Below are positions 25,402 to 34,651 of a stretch of 34,685 nt of DNA, piece by piece (positions within the stretch are counted from its first letter, which is position 1; each line of letters opens with the position of its first letter). The position numbers and the translations under genes are program-made. Source of the DNA: an uncultured Photobacterium sp. (GTDB lineage: Bacteria; Pseudomonadota; Gammaproteobacteria; Enterobacterales; Vibrionaceae); contig NZ_CAMRAN010000043.1 in assembly GCF_947039875.1 (NCBI RefSeq), positions 1-34,685 on the forward strand, given 5' to 3'. The notes below the pieces were generated by a model, which worked only from the letters and a program-made list of their open reading frames with translations, was not told where the DNA came from and made no database searches.

Positions 25402-26472
25402 ATGCTGCATATGTTTAAAAGTTGGTATCAGCGCCGATTCTCTGATCCTCATGCTGTGAGTTTAATGATCATTTTAGCAGGTGCTTTTTTAACCTTGTAT
25501 TTCTTAGGGGGGTTAATTACACCATTGTTGGTTGCGATTGTGTTGGCGTATTTGCTTGAATCACCTGTTGCCCGCTTTACCCAATGGGGCTTACCGCGAA
25601 CAATATCTGTAGCGATTGTGTTGATTATTTTTGCTGGGCTAATGGTATTGGCTTTATTTGGCTTAGTACCCACTATTTGGCATCAAATTACTAATTTAAG
25701 TGCTGATGTGCCGAAAATGTTTAATGATTTGCAGGTTTATGTCTCAAGTTTACCTGAACGTTATCCTGACTTTGTGCAACCACACCAAGTGACAGTATTA
25801 ACCGACACTTTACGTGAAAAAGTATTAGCCGTTGGCGGTAGTGTCGTTAAAGGGTCATTTTCTTCATTAGTGAGCTTAGCCGCTCTTGGAGTGTATCTAA
25901 TTTTAGTACCGCTATTAATTTTCTTTTTATTAAAAGATAAAGACACTATTTTACGTTCATTTATTGACGTTTTACCAAGTAACCGTCGTCTAGCGAGTAA
26001 AGTGAGTGCTGAGATGAATCAGCAAATCTCTAATTATATTCGCGGCAAAGTGATCGAGATTTTTATTGTAGGTATCACCAGTTATCTTGTGTTTGTGGTG
26101 ATGGGGCTTCAATATGCTGCCTTACTTGGTGTGTTAGTTGGTTTATCCGTTTTAATCCCTTATATCGGCGCTGCTGCGGTTACGGTACCTGTTGCGATGG
26201 TTGGTTTATTCCAATGGGGATGGACGCCTGAATTTTGGTGGTTACTTGCGGCTTACGGTATTGTACAAGCATTAGATGGCAATGTTTTAGTACCAGTGCT
26301 GTTTTCAGAGGCGGTTAACTTACACCCGGTGGCAATTATTGTTGCAGTGTTGGTGTTTGGTGGCCTGTGGGGATTCTGGGGCGTATTCTTTGCGATTCCA
26401 TTAGCAACCTTAGTCAAAGCTGTCTGGGGCGCATTAGTAATGAAAGAAACTGTTCCGCCCGTGAGTTACTAA
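25402..26472 (+). CDS. perM: AI-2E family transporter PerM
   Basis: A 356-residue inner-membrane protein of the AI-2E transporter (UPF0118) family, with six to eight hydrophobic segments. MIILAGAFLTLYFLGGLITPLLVAI, VYLILVPLLIFFLLKDKD, GLSVLIPYIGAAAVTVPVA and LDGNVLVPVLFSEAVNLHPV are typical family blocks. Although the family is named after AI-2 export, the substrate of this member is unknown. AAGGA lies ahead of the ATG. It forms an operon with the TusA-like gene and is near bepA, as in E. coli. Confidence 0.88.
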   Translation: MLHMFKSWYQRRFSDPHAVSLMIILAGAFLTLYFLGGLITPLLVAIVLAYLLESPVARFTQWGLPRTISVAIVLIIFAGLMVLALFGLVPTIWHQITNLSADVPKMFNDLQVYVSSLPERYPDFVQPHQVTVLTDTLREKVLAVGGSVVKGSFSSLVSLAALGVYLILVPLLIFFLLKDKDTILRSFIDVLPSNRRLASKVSAEMNQQISNYIRGKVIEIFIVGITSYLVFVVMGLQYAALLGVLVGLSVLIPYIGAAAVTVPVAMVGLFQWGWTPEFWWLLAAYGIVQALDGNVLVPVLFSEAVNLHPVAIIVAVLVFGGLWGFWGVFFAIPLATLVKAVWGALVMKETVPPVSY

Positions 26473-26500
26473 AACGGTTTGATACAAATAATCATCAATA

Positions 26501-26522
26501 AAAAGGCCTCGATTGGCCTTTT
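26501..26522. terminator. Bidirectional terminator between perM and bcp
   Basis: AAAAGGCC (26501-26508) pairs with GGCCTTTT (26515-26522) around a six-base loop, with T runs in both directions. Confidence 0.88.
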
Positions 26523-26547
26523 TTATTTAAGGGGCGTTATAACAATA

Positions 26548-27012
26548 TTACTGATTAAGGTAATCCAACACCACCTCATGATGATCTTTGGTTTTAAATT
26601 TATCAAACACATGTTCAATCTTGCCATGTTCATCAATTAAGAAACTGATGCGGTGCAAACCATCATAAATTCTACCCATGAATTTTTTCTCGCCCCACAC
26701 GCCAAATTGATCAGCCACTGCATGATCTTCATCTGATAATAAGGTGAAGTTAAGATTGTCTCGTTCAATAAATTTAGGTAACCGCTTAACAGGATCAATA
26801 CTGATACCTAAAACCACCACGTTATGCGCATCGAGTTCGGCTTTGCTATCACGTAAGCCACAAGCTTGAACCGTACAACCTGGTGTCATTGCTTTAGGGT
26901 AGAAATAAGCCAATACTTTTTTACCCGCAAAGTCACGTAAACTGATGGGCTGGTTATCTTGGTTAAGTAATGTAAAAGCGGGGGCGAGCATTCCCGGTGT
27001 TAATGTATTCAT
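26548..27012 (-). CDS. bcp: Thiol peroxidase Bcp (peroxiredoxin)
   Basis: A 154-residue atypical 2-Cys peroxiredoxin that reduces hydroperoxides, using thioredoxin. TPGCTVQACGLRD holds the peroxidatic Cys (near residue 45) and the resolving Cys five residues later. VLGISIDPVKRLPKFIE and LLSDEDHAVADQFGVWGEK are typical. It lies downstream of gcvR on the same strand, with a 76-bp gap, as in E. coli. Confidence 0.95.
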   Translation of the reverse strand: MNTLTPGMLAPAFTLLNQDNQPISLRDFAGKKVLAYFYPKAMTPGCTVQACGLRDSKAELDAHNVVVLGISIDPVKRLPKFIERDNLNFTLLSDEDHAVADQFGVWGEKKFMGRIYDGLHRISFLIDEHGKIEHVFDKFKTKDHHEVVLDYLNQ

Positions 27013-27088
27013 GCAGCGGTCCTTATTAATCAGTTATAAACACAAATTTAAATGTGTTGTTATGGTGGACAGTTGAAAGAGAATAATA

Positions 27089-27625
27089 TCAGTGATGACC
27101 TATAAAGTTGACTGTTCCGTGAGCATTGAGCTGCTTACAGAGTGCTTCATATTCTTCTTGTAGACTTATTAAATTACAATCTTCAGGTAAATTGGTATTG
27201 ATTTGAAGGACTAATTTATTGTCGATATCATCATGGCCATTTTCAATCGTATTGGCACTCAGGGTTGAAATATCAATCTTGCGACTGGCGATAAAATGGG
27301 TGAAATGCTTAATCAACCCAGGGCTATCTTTTGCTTCAATATGAAAATCAGCTGTGTATGGAAAGAAGCGAGAAATATGTTTATTGGTGCGTTTCATTAC
27401 TGTGATTAAGTCGTGTTCTTGGCCTTTAAGGGGCAATGTAGATTCAATTCTCGAGATCGCATTGCTATTGCCTGAAAGTAACATAATCAGGGTGAATTCT
27501 GAGCCAAAAAGAGCAATTCGACTATCAATGATATTACAGCCACTGTTTGCGACAAGATGGGTGATCTCATCGGTGATACCTGGGCGGTCAGTACCTACAG
27601 CTGTTATTACGAGGTAATGTTCCAT
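27089..27625 (-). CDS. gcvR: Glycine cleavage system transcriptional repressor GcvR
   Basis: A 178-residue protein of two ACT domains: residues about 5-75 (VITAVGTDRPGITDEITHLVA) and about 90-170 (FHIEAKDSPGLIKHFTHFIA). In E. coli GcvR binds GcvA and, in the absence of glycine, turns it into a repressor of gcvTHP. There is no DNA-binding domain, as expected. It is divergent from dapA over 361 bp, like the E. coli arrangement. Confidence 0.93.
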   Translation of the reverse strand: MEHYLVITAVGTDRPGITDEITHLVANSGCNIIDSRIALFGSEFTLIMLLSGNSNAISRIESTLPLKGQEHDLITVMKRTNKHISRFFPYTADFHIEAKDSPGLIKHFTHFIASRKIDISTLSANTIENGHDDIDNKLVLQINTNLPEDCNLISLQEEYEALCKQLNAHGTVNFIGHH

Positions 27626-27986
27626 AATTTAGCGCCATATTTTCGTGATCATTACTAGCATGTTAGCACAGACTCATTATTCCAAAGAGTGTAAATCACC
27701 ATCAATAATCACAAAATTTTTTATTATAATTGTAGGGTTAACAATAATAATTATTCAAAAAAAACATTTTTGGGGATTAAGAAACGTAAAACATTACTGA
27801 TGGGTTTAACATGAATACGATAAAGCGCCTCAGTTAACGGTTTTCAGTCACCCTTTGCTTGAGTTTATAGCCATGCAAAAGTACCATGACTTATTAACTA
27901 GCTATATACCGTAACCATTTTTAATGATTGGTTGTTAATGTTGTTAGTTTAGAATTGTTACGATATATAAAACAGGGGAGACGGAC
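27626..27986. promoter_or_regulatory. gcvR-dapA divergent intergenic region
   Basis: This 361-bp AT-rich stretch holds no ORF that looks real. A possible gcvR promoter on minus is -35 TTGATG (27700-27705) and -10 AATAAT (27676-27681), 18 bp apart. On plus there is a good -10 TATAAT at 27725-27730 without a clear -35, which would give dapA a leader of about 250 nt. I see no lysine riboswitch. The dapA ribosome-binding site GGGGAG is at 27974-27979. Confidence 0.4.
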
Positions 27987-28865
27987 ATGTTTTCAGGAAG
28001 CATGGTAGCACTATTAACACCATTTGATCCTTCAGGCGAAGTTGATTATATCGGTCTTAAGAAATTGGTCGATTACCACATTGCAGCAGGTACAACTGCA
28101 ATTATTGCTGTGGGAACAACAGGTGAATCAACAACACTAACGGTTGATGAACACATTAAAGTTGTTTTAAAAACATTAGAGTATGTTGATGGGCGTATTC
28201 CTGTTATTGCTGGTACGGGGGCAAATGCGACCCATGAGGCAATAACCATTACTAAACTGTTTTCTGGTACGGGAATTGCTGCCTGTTTAAGTGTGACACC
28301 ATACTATAATAAACCAACACAAGAAGGTTTATACCAGCACTATAAAGCGATTGCTGAATCGACTGATATACCACAAATATTATATAATGTGCCGGGTCGT
28401 ACTGCGGTTGATTTATTGCCTGAAACTGTTGCTCGTTTAGCAAAACTTGACAACATTATTGGTATTAAAGACGCAACAGGTGATATTACTCGTGTTAAAA
28501 AAACACGGGAACTTTGTGGCGCAGATTTTATCCAACTAAGCGGTGATGATGCAACTGCGGTTGATTTTGTTGCTGAAGGTGGCCATGGCGTTATTTCTGT
28601 TACTGCAAATATTGTTGCTGCAGAAATGGCGATAATGTTTAACCTTGCTTTAGAAGGTAACATTGATGCAGCTCAAGAGATTAACCAACGCTTAATGCCG
28701 TTACATACCAAACTGTTTGTTGAAGCTAACCCGATTCCAGTTAAGTGGGCTGCTTACCAAATAGGTTTAATTGAACACGATAACTTACGACTTCCGCTTA
28801 CTGTTTTAAGCGAATCACAGCAGCCTATTGTTAAACAAGCACTTATTGATGCGAACGTATTATAA
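27987..28865 (+). CDS. dapA: 4-hydroxy-tetrahydrodipicolinate synthase
   Basis: A 292-residue TIM-barrel aldolase, the same length as E. coli DapA. It condenses pyruvate with aspartate semialdehyde at the entry to diaminopimelate and lysine. The Schiff-base Lys161 is in [10 protein letters not shown], Tyr133 in [10 protein letters not shown], and the substrate-binding GTTGEST loop is at 44-50. Feedback by lysine is known in the family. bamC follows by 51 bp and is probably cotranscribed. Confidence 0.97.
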   Translation: MFSGSMVALLTPFDPSGEVDYIGLKKLVDYHIAAGTTAIIAVGTTGESTTLTVDEHIKVVLKTLEYVDGRIPVIAGTGANATHEAITITKLFSGTGIAACLSVTPYYNKPTQEGLYQHYKAIAESTDIPQILYNVPGRTAVDLLPETVARLAKLDNIIGIKDATGDITRVKKTRELCGADFIQLSGDDATAVDFVAEGGHGVISVTANIVAAEMAIMFNLALEGNIDAAQEINQRLMPLHTKLFVEANPIPVKWAAYQIGLIEHDNLRLPLTVLSESQQPIVKQALIDANVL

Positions 28866-28916
28866 TACGTGGTTATTTATTAGCGGCTGTAACAATTTAG
28901 GAGCGCAGGAGCATAA

Positions 28917-29927
28917 ATGAATTATAAATACCGGCTAGCATTAGCCGCCGTCGTAGTGACAACGATCACCGCATGTTCTAGTGGTACGGATAGTCGTCGA
29001 CAGGCAGCGCAAGATTTTAATTATCTTAATACGCCATCACTTGAGAGTTGGACGTTGCCGGCAGGAGCTCAACCTTTTAGTAGTACTAACTATGCGATCT
29101 CGCAACAGGTTTATAAAGGCGAAGTTGGCACTAAGGTTGATATTCGTCCACCACTACAGGTGTTAGAATTGATTCCAGGAGTCACTTCTGCGATTGATCA
29201 GCAAGGCGTAACTTTGTTTATGCCATCGCCAAATGATCTGATGAAGATCTGGCGTGTGACACAAAAGCTGATCACAGATAATAACGTTGGTATTATAAAA
29301 CAAAGCGCTGATCGTATTGATACTGATTGGGTTTCTTGGACTAATGATGATGAAGATACCAAGATCAGTAGCCGTTACACGATTGAAAAAACGCCTAATA
29401 TTAATAGCTACCGTATTACGCTAACTGATTGGCGTGAAAATGGTGATGTAAAACCAGTTAGTGCGAATAATAAGCGTCGCTACAGTATTTTAATGACTAA
29501 TTTAGTGATGTCTAAGTATGACAATATGGCTCGTGAGCAAGCGCGTTTAGCTGCTGCTGAGCAATTGAAAAACATTCCAGTGGTAATGGGAACCGATCGT
29601 AGTGGTTTACCGATTATTATTGCGCGTGCGTCGTATGAAGATATGTGGGGACGCTTGCCTGTAATGTTACAAAAGTTAGGCTTTACTATTGAAGATCGCA
29701 ATCGTTCACAAGGCCTAATTGAAGTTAAATACCGTCAACCTGATGATGCGTTTTGGACTCAGTTAGGTACGAAGCCGATGAATTTAACCAATGATAAATA
29801 CCGAATTTTGGTTGGTGATTTAGGTAATCGTACGTCATTGAACATTACTGATAGCGAAGGTAAGCCGGTAACAGTTTCTGTATTAGATTCTATTGCTCCT
29901 GCATTTGGCGCTGCTTTTGGTAAATAA
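28917..29927 (+). CDS. bamC: Outer-membrane assembly lipoprotein BamC
   Basis: A 336-residue lipoprotein (E. coli BamC 344). The signal ends in ITACSSG, with the lipidated Cys near residue 20. The unstructured N-terminal stretch DFNYLNTPSLESWTLPAG, which contacts BamD, is kept. Two helix-grip domains follow, roughly 95-210 and 225-335 (MWGRLPVMLQKLGFTIEDRNRSQGLIEVKY). It is part of the BAM complex that inserts beta-barrel proteins. The dapA-bamC pair matches E. coli. Confidence 0.93.
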   Translation: MNYKYRLALAAVVVTTITACSSGTDSRRQAAQDFNYLNTPSLESWTLPAGAQPFSSTNYAISQQVYKGEVGTKVDIRPPLQVLELIPGVTSAIDQQGVTLFMPSPNDLMKIWRVTQKLITDNNVGIIKQSADRIDTDWVSWTNDDEDTKISSRYTIEKTPNINSYRITLTDWRENGDVKPVSANNKRRYSILMTNLVMSKYDNMAREQARLAAAEQLKNIPVVMGTDRSGLPIIIARASYEDMWGRLPVMLQKLGFTIEDRNRSQGLIEVKYRQPDDAFWTQLGTKPMNLTNDKYRILVGDLGNRTSLNITDSEGKPVTVSVLDSIAPAFGAAFGK

Positions 29928-29949
29928 ATAACCCTTTATCTTGGTTATT

Positions 29950-29987
29950 AAAAAACCGCTTTAGTTGATTACTAAAGCGGTTTTTTT
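29950..29987. terminator. Bidirectional terminator between bamC and lipA
   Basis: AAAAAACCGCTTTAGT (29950-29965) pairs perfectly with ACTAAAGCGGTTTTTT (29971-29986) around a five-base loop. It is a strong hairpin serving both convergent operons. Confidence 0.93.
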
Positions 29988-30020
29988 ATGGCAATTAATG
30001 ACTAGTCAATTATTAACTAA

Positions 30021-30992
30021 TTATTTAATTTCAACACCTTGAGCTTGTAAATCTGCATGGTAAGACGAACGTACAAATGGACCACAAGCCGCGTGTGTAA
30101 AACCAAGATCAAGTGCAATTTGTTTTAGCTCGTCAAACTCTTCAGGTGGTACGTAACGTTCAACTGGTAAGTGGTGACGACTTGGCGCAAGGTATTGGCC
30201 AAGGGTTAGCATGGTAACGCCATGTGCTCGCAAATCTTTTAGAACTTGAATGATTTCTTCTTTTGTTTCACCTAGTCCCATCATAACACCTGATTTTGTT
30301 GGCACTGTTGGGTGAATCTCTTTAAATTTCTTTAATAGATCCAACGACCATTGATAGTTAGCTCCCGGGCGTGCTTTACGGTATAAGCGTGGTGCGGTTT
30401 CTAGATTATGGTTAAATACATCTGGCGCTGTATCTTGGAAAATATCCAGCGCGCGATCCATACGGCCACGGAAATCAGGTACTAGGGTTTCAATATGAAT
30501 TTGTGGGCTTTTAGCACGAATTTCATTAATACAATCAACAAAATGTTGTGCACCACCATCACGAAGATCATCACGATCGACAGATGTTACAACCACATAG
30601 CGTAACTTCATATCCGCAATAGTTTGTGCTAAATGACTTGGCTCTTCAGTATTGGGCGCTAATGGACGACCATGGGCAACATCACAAAATGGACAGCGGC
30701 GTGTACAAATAGCACCTAAAATCATAAAGGTAGCAGTACCATGATTAAAACACTCAGCCAAATTTGGGCATGATGCTTCTTCACAAACAGAATGAAGGTT
30801 GTTTTTGCGTAGGGCTGATTTTATTTCTTGAATGCGTTTACTGTCAGATGGCAGTTTTATTTTCATCCATGAAGGCTTACGTAACACGTCTTTAGGGGCT
30901 TCTTCTTGGGCAACATTACGTACCGGAATTAATGCCATTTTGTCAGCATCACGGTATTTAACGCCTTGTTCAATTTTAATTGGTTTGCTCAT
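30021..30992 (-). CDS. lipA: Lipoyl synthase
   Basis: A 323-residue radical-SAM enzyme that inserts two sulfurs into protein-bound octanoate. The radical-SAM cluster motif is [10 protein letters not shown]; the auxiliary sulfur-donating cluster is bound by [12 protein letters not shown] near the N-terminus, and by an RSSYHAD serine at the C-terminus. The start at 30992 ([10 protein letters not shown]) matches E. coli. Its ATG overlaps the lipB TGA (ATGA at 30989-30992), so the two are coupled. Confidence 0.98.
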   Translation of the reverse strand: MSKPIKIEQGVKYRDADKMALIPVRNVAQEEAPKDVLRKPSWMKIKLPSDSKRIQEIKSALRKNNLHSVCEEASCPNLAECFNHGTATFMILGAICTRRCPFCDVAHGRPLAPNTEEPSHLAQTIADMKLRYVVVTSVDRDDLRDGGAQHFVDCINEIRAKSPQIHIETLVPDFRGRMDRALDIFQDTAPDVFNHNLETAPRLYRKARPGANYQWSLDLLKKFKEIHPTVPTKSGVMMGLGETKEEIIQVLKDLRAHGVTMLTLGQYLAPSRHHLPVERYVPPEEFDELKQIALDLGFTHAACGPFVRSSYHADLQAQGVEIK

Positions 30993-31639
30993 AGTTGATT
31001 GTTTTCCGTCATCCACTCGACCTGTGAGTAGTCGAGTAATTTTGTTAATTCTTCAATGAGTACCGGCTGAACTTCCATCAGTTCACTCGGGCCATTTAAT
31101 GATGCTGTTTGCGTCATTTCCATTCCAGCATAGCCACAAGGGTTGATACGTTGGAACGGGGCCAAATCCATATTTATATTAAGTGCCAGACCATGAAAAG
31201 AGCAACCGCGTCTGATCCGTAATCCTAATGAACATATCTTGCGATTGTTGACATAGACACCAGGTGCGTCAGGGCGCGCATTAGATGTAATCCCAAATTG
31301 AGATAGTGTATTTATAATTGTGTTTTCGATGTGGCTGACTAGGTCACGAACACTGAGTTTTTTTCTGCGTAAGTTAATCAATATATAAGCAACTTGCTGA
31401 CCTGGACCATGATACGTTACCTGACCACCACGATCACTTTGGACAATGGGAATATCACCAGTGTTGAGCAGGTGTTCTACCTTACCAGCTTGACCTTGAG
31501 TAAAGACTGGATGATGTTCAACTAACCATACTTCATCGATTGATTTATCAGTACGGTCATTTGTAAACTGATGCATGGCATCAAAGGTGGTTTGATAATC
31601 ACAACGGCCCATATTTCTAATAATAAGAGTTTTTTGCAA
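30989..31639 (-). CDS. lipB: Octanoyltransferase
   Basis: A 216-residue enzyme that moves octanoate from acyl-carrier protein to lipoyl domains, the step before LipA. Key blocks are [39 protein letters not shown] with the active-site Lys, and [12 protein letters not shown] with the catalytic Cys. It lies between ybeD and lipA as in E. coli, and 233 bp separate it from ybeD. Confidence 0.97.
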   Translation of the reverse strand: MQKTLIIRNMGRCDYQTTFDAMHQFTNDRTDKSIDEVWLVEHHPVFTQGQAGKVEHLLNTGDIPIVQSDRGGQVTYHGPGQQVAYILINLRRKKLSVRDLVSHIENTIINTLSQFGITSNARPDAPGVYVNNRKICSLGLRIRRGCSFHGLALNINMDLAPFQRINPCGYAGMEMTQTASLNGPSELMEVQPVLIEELTKLLDYSQVEWMTENNQL

Positions 31640-31828
31640 ATTTGTGCCTATTTATTGATATAACGCAAAGCGCCATTTACTGGCTGTGAACCAAGGCATT
31701 ATACCTATAACTGTTAAAAGATGCATGATTAACCCATTATTTAAGGCTTATTAATAGTTTTAAGCGTTATGTGGTGAAGTGAAAATAGAGGAAAAATAGC
31801 AAGAAATGAGTAAAAAGAAGGGGGGAAT

Positions 31829-31860
31829 AAAAAAGAATGGCGACTTATAAGAAGCCGCCA
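31829..31860 (-). terminator. Terminator after ybeD
   Basis: On the minus strand TGGCGGCTTC pairs with the AAGTCGCCA side (31838-31860) with one mismatch, and a run of six Ts follows four bases further (31829-31834). The rest of the 233-bp ybeD-lipB gap shows nothing definite. Confidence 0.6.
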
Positions 31861-31872
31861 TCTGACTTGCTA

Positions 31873-32154
31873 TTATAGAACAACACGCACGATATCGATC
31901 GCGCCAAGTTCTTTATATAGCGTTTCAATTTGTTCAATATTAGTTGCATTAACCGTTACAGAGACTGCGGTATAAGTCCCTTTACTGCTTGGCTTTGTTG
32001 TTGGTGTATAATCGCCAGGGATCGTTTTCTGAATAACTTCAATAACACGATCTGCTAGTTCTGGTTTATTCTCACCCATGACTTTGAAAGCAAAGCTACA
32101 AGGAAATTCCAATAGGTCTTTTAGTTTTGGCTGCTCTTTATTTAAATCTTGCAT
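31873..32154 (-). CDS. ybeD: YbeD family protein (DUF493)
   Basis: A 93-residue ferredoxin-like-fold protein close to E. coli YbeD (87 aa): [34 protein letters not shown] and [12 protein letters not shown] all match. It resembles ACT regulatory domains; its role in lipoate metabolism is only suggested by the dacA-ybeD-lipB-lipA order. The start at 32154 is chosen because GGAG precedes it by seven bases, whereas the ATG at 32214 adds 20 residues absent from the family. Confidence 0.93.
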   Translation of the reverse strand: MQDLNKEQPKLKDLLEFPCSFAFKVMGENKPELADRVIEVIQKTIPGDYTPTTKPSSKGTYTAVSVTVNATNIEQIETLYKELGAIDIVRVVL

Positions 32155-32308
32155 AATAGAACTCCAAGGTTCAGGTTTTTCAGGTTTTACACCGTGGTAT
32201 GGCTCATAAATCACGGTAAGATGCAGGCATCTTAATGCGTCAGTAACTGGAAAACAAGGTTGTGATTATCTTGGTTATTGGAAAATGTGTATGCAAGCTT
32301 GTAAACCC

Positions 32309-32336
32309 AAAGAAGCTGCCAATTGGCAGCTTCTTT
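32309..32336. terminator. Hairpin between dacA and ybeD
   Basis: AAAGAAGCTGCC (32309-32320) and GGCAGCTTCTTT (32325-32336) form a perfect 12-bp stem with an AATT loop. On the minus strand a short T run ends it, so it is likely the dacA terminator. Confidence 0.78.
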
Positions 32337-32366
32337 ATTTAGGCTAGTGGATGTTATTACAACGGC

Positions 32367-33539
32367 TTAAAACCAGCTTTGAATAAGCATTTCAACATAA
32401 TCAACCAAACGGCTAAAGAAGCCGCCTTGCTTTACTTCTGTCAATGCAACTAATGGGTATTGTGCAATATCTTTATCGCCTAAGCGGTAATAGAGCGTCC
32501 CCATAACTTCACCTTTTTTAATTGGTGCTTTTAGCTCTTTAGTTAACACAAAGCTTGCTTTCAAATCTTTAGCTTGGCTACGAGGGATCGTAACGTAAGT
32601 GTTTTCATTTATACCAAGATCGACCTTATCGGTATCACCCATCCAGACTTTTTCTGTCACAAATGTTTGATCTTTCTTATATGGAGTTAAGGTAGTAAAG
32701 AAACGGAAACCATAGGTCAATAGCTTCTTACTTTCAGAGAGGCGAGCATTCTTACTTGCTGTACCCATGACAACGGCAATAAGACGCATGTTGTCTTCAG
32801 TGGCTGTACTTACCAAACTGTAACCTGCGTTATTGGTATGGCCTGTTTTTAAGCCGTCAACATGCATGCTTTGATCCCACAATAAACCATTACGGTTGTA
32901 TTGCGTGATGCCGTTATAAGTAAATGATTTTTCATCGTAGATCTTAAATTCATTCGGAAGATCATGAATAAGTGCACGCGCAAGAACAGAAAGATCATAA
33001 GGGGTAGTGTATAAATCTGGATTATCTAAACCGTGTACATTAGTAAAGTGGGTCGATTTCATGCCCAGATTTTTTGCCCAGTTATTCATTAGTTCAACGA
33101 ATGCTTGCTGTGAACCTGCAACATGCTCAGCCATTGCTACGCAGGCATCATTACCTGAGTCAATAATAATACCGCGGTTAAGATCGGAAACTTTTACTGT
33201 TTTTCCTACTTCTAAGAACATCTTTGATGAACCAGGGAAGTTTTTAGCCCATGCATTTTTACTGATAACGACATTATCATTTGGAGCGATATTGCCATTT
33301 TTAATTTCTTGACCAATAACATAACTGGTCATCATTTTTGTTAGGCTTGCAGGCGCTAATTTTTCATTTTGGTTATGACCAGCAATGATTTTGCCTGAGT
33401 TGTAGTCAATAAGAACATAACCTTTAGCCGCAATTTGTGGAGCTTCAGGTACTACTGCTGGTGATGCAGCAACAGTAGCTGAAGCCAGCAGGGTGGCGGA
33501 GATGGCTACAGAACGGAAAAGCACAGCTGTTTTCTTCAT
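32367..33539 (-). CDS. dacA: D-alanyl-D-alanine carboxypeptidase (PBP5/6 type)
   Basis: A 390-residue periplasmic enzyme that trims the terminal D-Ala from peptidoglycan pentapeptides. It has a signal peptide (AISATLLASATVAASPA), the SxxK motif in ASLTKM, the SGN motif in DSGNDACVAM and the KTG motif in LKTGHTN. The C-terminal FFSRLVDYVEMLIQSWF is an amphipathic helix that anchors it to the inner membrane. The neighbours rlpA and ybeD are as in E. coli. It has its own 227-bp upstream gap. Confidence 0.96.
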   Translation of the reverse strand: MKKTAVLFRSVAISATLLASATVAASPAVVPEAPQIAAKGYVLIDYNSGKIIAGHNQNEKLAPASLTKMMTSYVIGQEIKNGNIAPNDNVVISKNAWAKNFPGSSKMFLEVGKTVKVSDLNRGIIIDSGNDACVAMAEHVAGSQQAFVELMNNWAKNLGMKSTHFTNVHGLDNPDLYTTPYDLSVLARALIHDLPNEFKIYDEKSFTYNGITQYNRNGLLWDQSMHVDGLKTGHTNNAGYSLVSTATEDNMRLIAVVMGTASKNARLSESKKLLTYGFRFFTTLTPYKKDQTFVTEKVWMGDTDKVDLGINENTYVTIPRSQAKDLKASFVLTKELKAPIKKGEVMGTLYYRLGDKDIAQYPLVALTEVKQGGFFSRLVDYVEMLIQSWF

Positions 33540-33611
33540 AATATATTTAACTTTAATTAATCTGTGGCTAAAAAGTGGGCTTACTATAACAGATAACCCA
33601 TTGGCAATCAG

Positions 33612-33642
33612 TGTCAGAACATAAGTTTCCCAAGTTCTGACA
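33612..33642. repeat. Inverted repeat upstream of dacA
   Basis: TGTCAGAAC (33612-33620) and GTTCTGACA (33634-33642) form a perfect nine-bp inverted repeat with a 13-base spacer. It lies about 75-100 bp before dacA and downstream of the rlpA terminator, so an operator or a 5' leader hairpin is possible. No regulator is recognised. Confidence 0.5.
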
Positions 33643-33689
33643 TTTGGTGGTTGAGAGCAATATGGCCGTTATTGTTATAGAGGCACCAT

Positions 33690-33731
33690 AAAAAGCCTAT
33701 AGTCTTATGATTTTAATAACAAACTATAGGC
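33690..33731 (-). terminator. Rho-independent terminator after rlpA
   Basis: On the minus strand GCCTATAGT (33731-33723) pairs with ACTATAGGC (33703-33695), followed by five Ts (33694-33690). It lies 36 bp after the rlpA stop. Confidence 0.72.
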
Positions 33732-33766
33732 AGTAAGTATGATTGAGAAATAACAATAAGGTTCAA

Positions 33767-34648
33767 TTATCGTTTTTCAGTGATCATGAATGCTTGTGGA
33801 TAATGTTTATTCTTCACTTGAGCGAGTAGTAAATCAGCATCTTTATGATCTAAAAATGGCCCTAATCTAATGCGGAAAACAGCTCGGTTTGCAATTTTTT
33901 CAATATCGACGCTAGTGCTGTAGCGTTTTTTTACTTCTCGTTGCATCTGATCCGCTTTTTGCTGAGTATTCACCGCAGCTAATTGAATAAAATATTGAAT
34001 TGGAATTGGCGATTTCTTAATTTCAGCTGTGGTTGATGGCTTAGGTACGGTGAGTACTTCAATTTTTACTGGCGCAGTACCATAGCTAATCACACCTAAT
34101 TTAGATGCGGCAGCCATACTTAAATCAATAATACGGCCATCATGGAATGGACCGCGATCGTTAACGCGAACAATCACTGATTTATGATTTAAGGTATTTG
34201 TGACACGGACAAAGCTTGGTAATGGTAAAGTTTTGTGTGCGGCTGTCATCGCAAACATATTATATACTTCACCATTGGCTGTTTTATGGCCATGAAATTT
34301 TTCGCCATACCATGAAGCAAATCCTGTTTCGGTATAACCTTTAGGATTTTTAATTATATGGTAGCGTTTACCGCGTAAGGTGTAATCTTTATTACCGCCT
34401 CGGCTATAAGCTTCGTAATGGGGAGTGATTAATTTTACTTTTGAAAAATCAGGTATGACTGTAGGAGCACGATCATCTTTTAGAGAATAGCGTCCTGCAT
34501 TAGGATCATCAGTGTTCGGTTTGGTTATTTTAACGATTTTAACCACTTTAACAGGGGGAGCTGTTGTATTCGGTTTGGTTTGTGGCTGTTCTGGCGAAGA
34601 ACTACACCCAGCAAGAATTAGGAAAAAAATTACAAATAGTGAACGCAT
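33767..34648 (-). CDS. rlpA: Septal ring lytic transglycosylase RlpA
   Basis: A 293-residue outer-membrane lipoprotein, with lipobox LILAGC near residues 10-15. A double-psi beta-barrel domain covers about 100-190 (GFASWYGEKFHGHKTANGE, RVNDRGPFHDGRIIDLSMAAA), the part that cuts denuded glycans in Pseudomonas. A C-terminal SPOR domain (IQYFIQLAAVNTQQKADQMQREV onward) binds septal peptidoglycan. The start is three bases after the rodA stop, so they share an operon, as in E. coli. Confidence 0.95.
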   Translation of the reverse strand: MRSLFVIFFLILAGCSSSPEQPQTKPNTTAPPVKVVKIVKITKPNTDDPNAGRYSLKDDRAPTVIPDFSKVKLITPHYEAYSRGGNKDYTLRGKRYHIIKNPKGYTETGFASWYGEKFHGHKTANGEVYNMFAMTAAHKTLPLPSFVRVTNTLNHKSVIVRVNDRGPFHDGRIIDLSMAAASKLGVISYGTAPVKIEVLTVPKPSTTAEIKKSPIPIQYFIQLAAVNTQQKADQMQREVKKRYSTSVDIEKIANRAVFRIRLGPFLDHKDADLLLAQVKNKHYPQAFMITEKR

Positions 34649-34651
34649 TTA

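Noticed and set aside
27039..27058. AACACA...TGTGTT repeat upstream of bcp
   Set aside because: Short AT-rich arms such as these are expected by chance, and no known oxidative-stress operator is matched.
27941..27969. TTGTTA and TATATA 17 bp apart before dapA
   Set aside because: The start it implies (about 27976) would fall within the ribosome-binding site GGGGAG, so it is not a credible dapA promoter.
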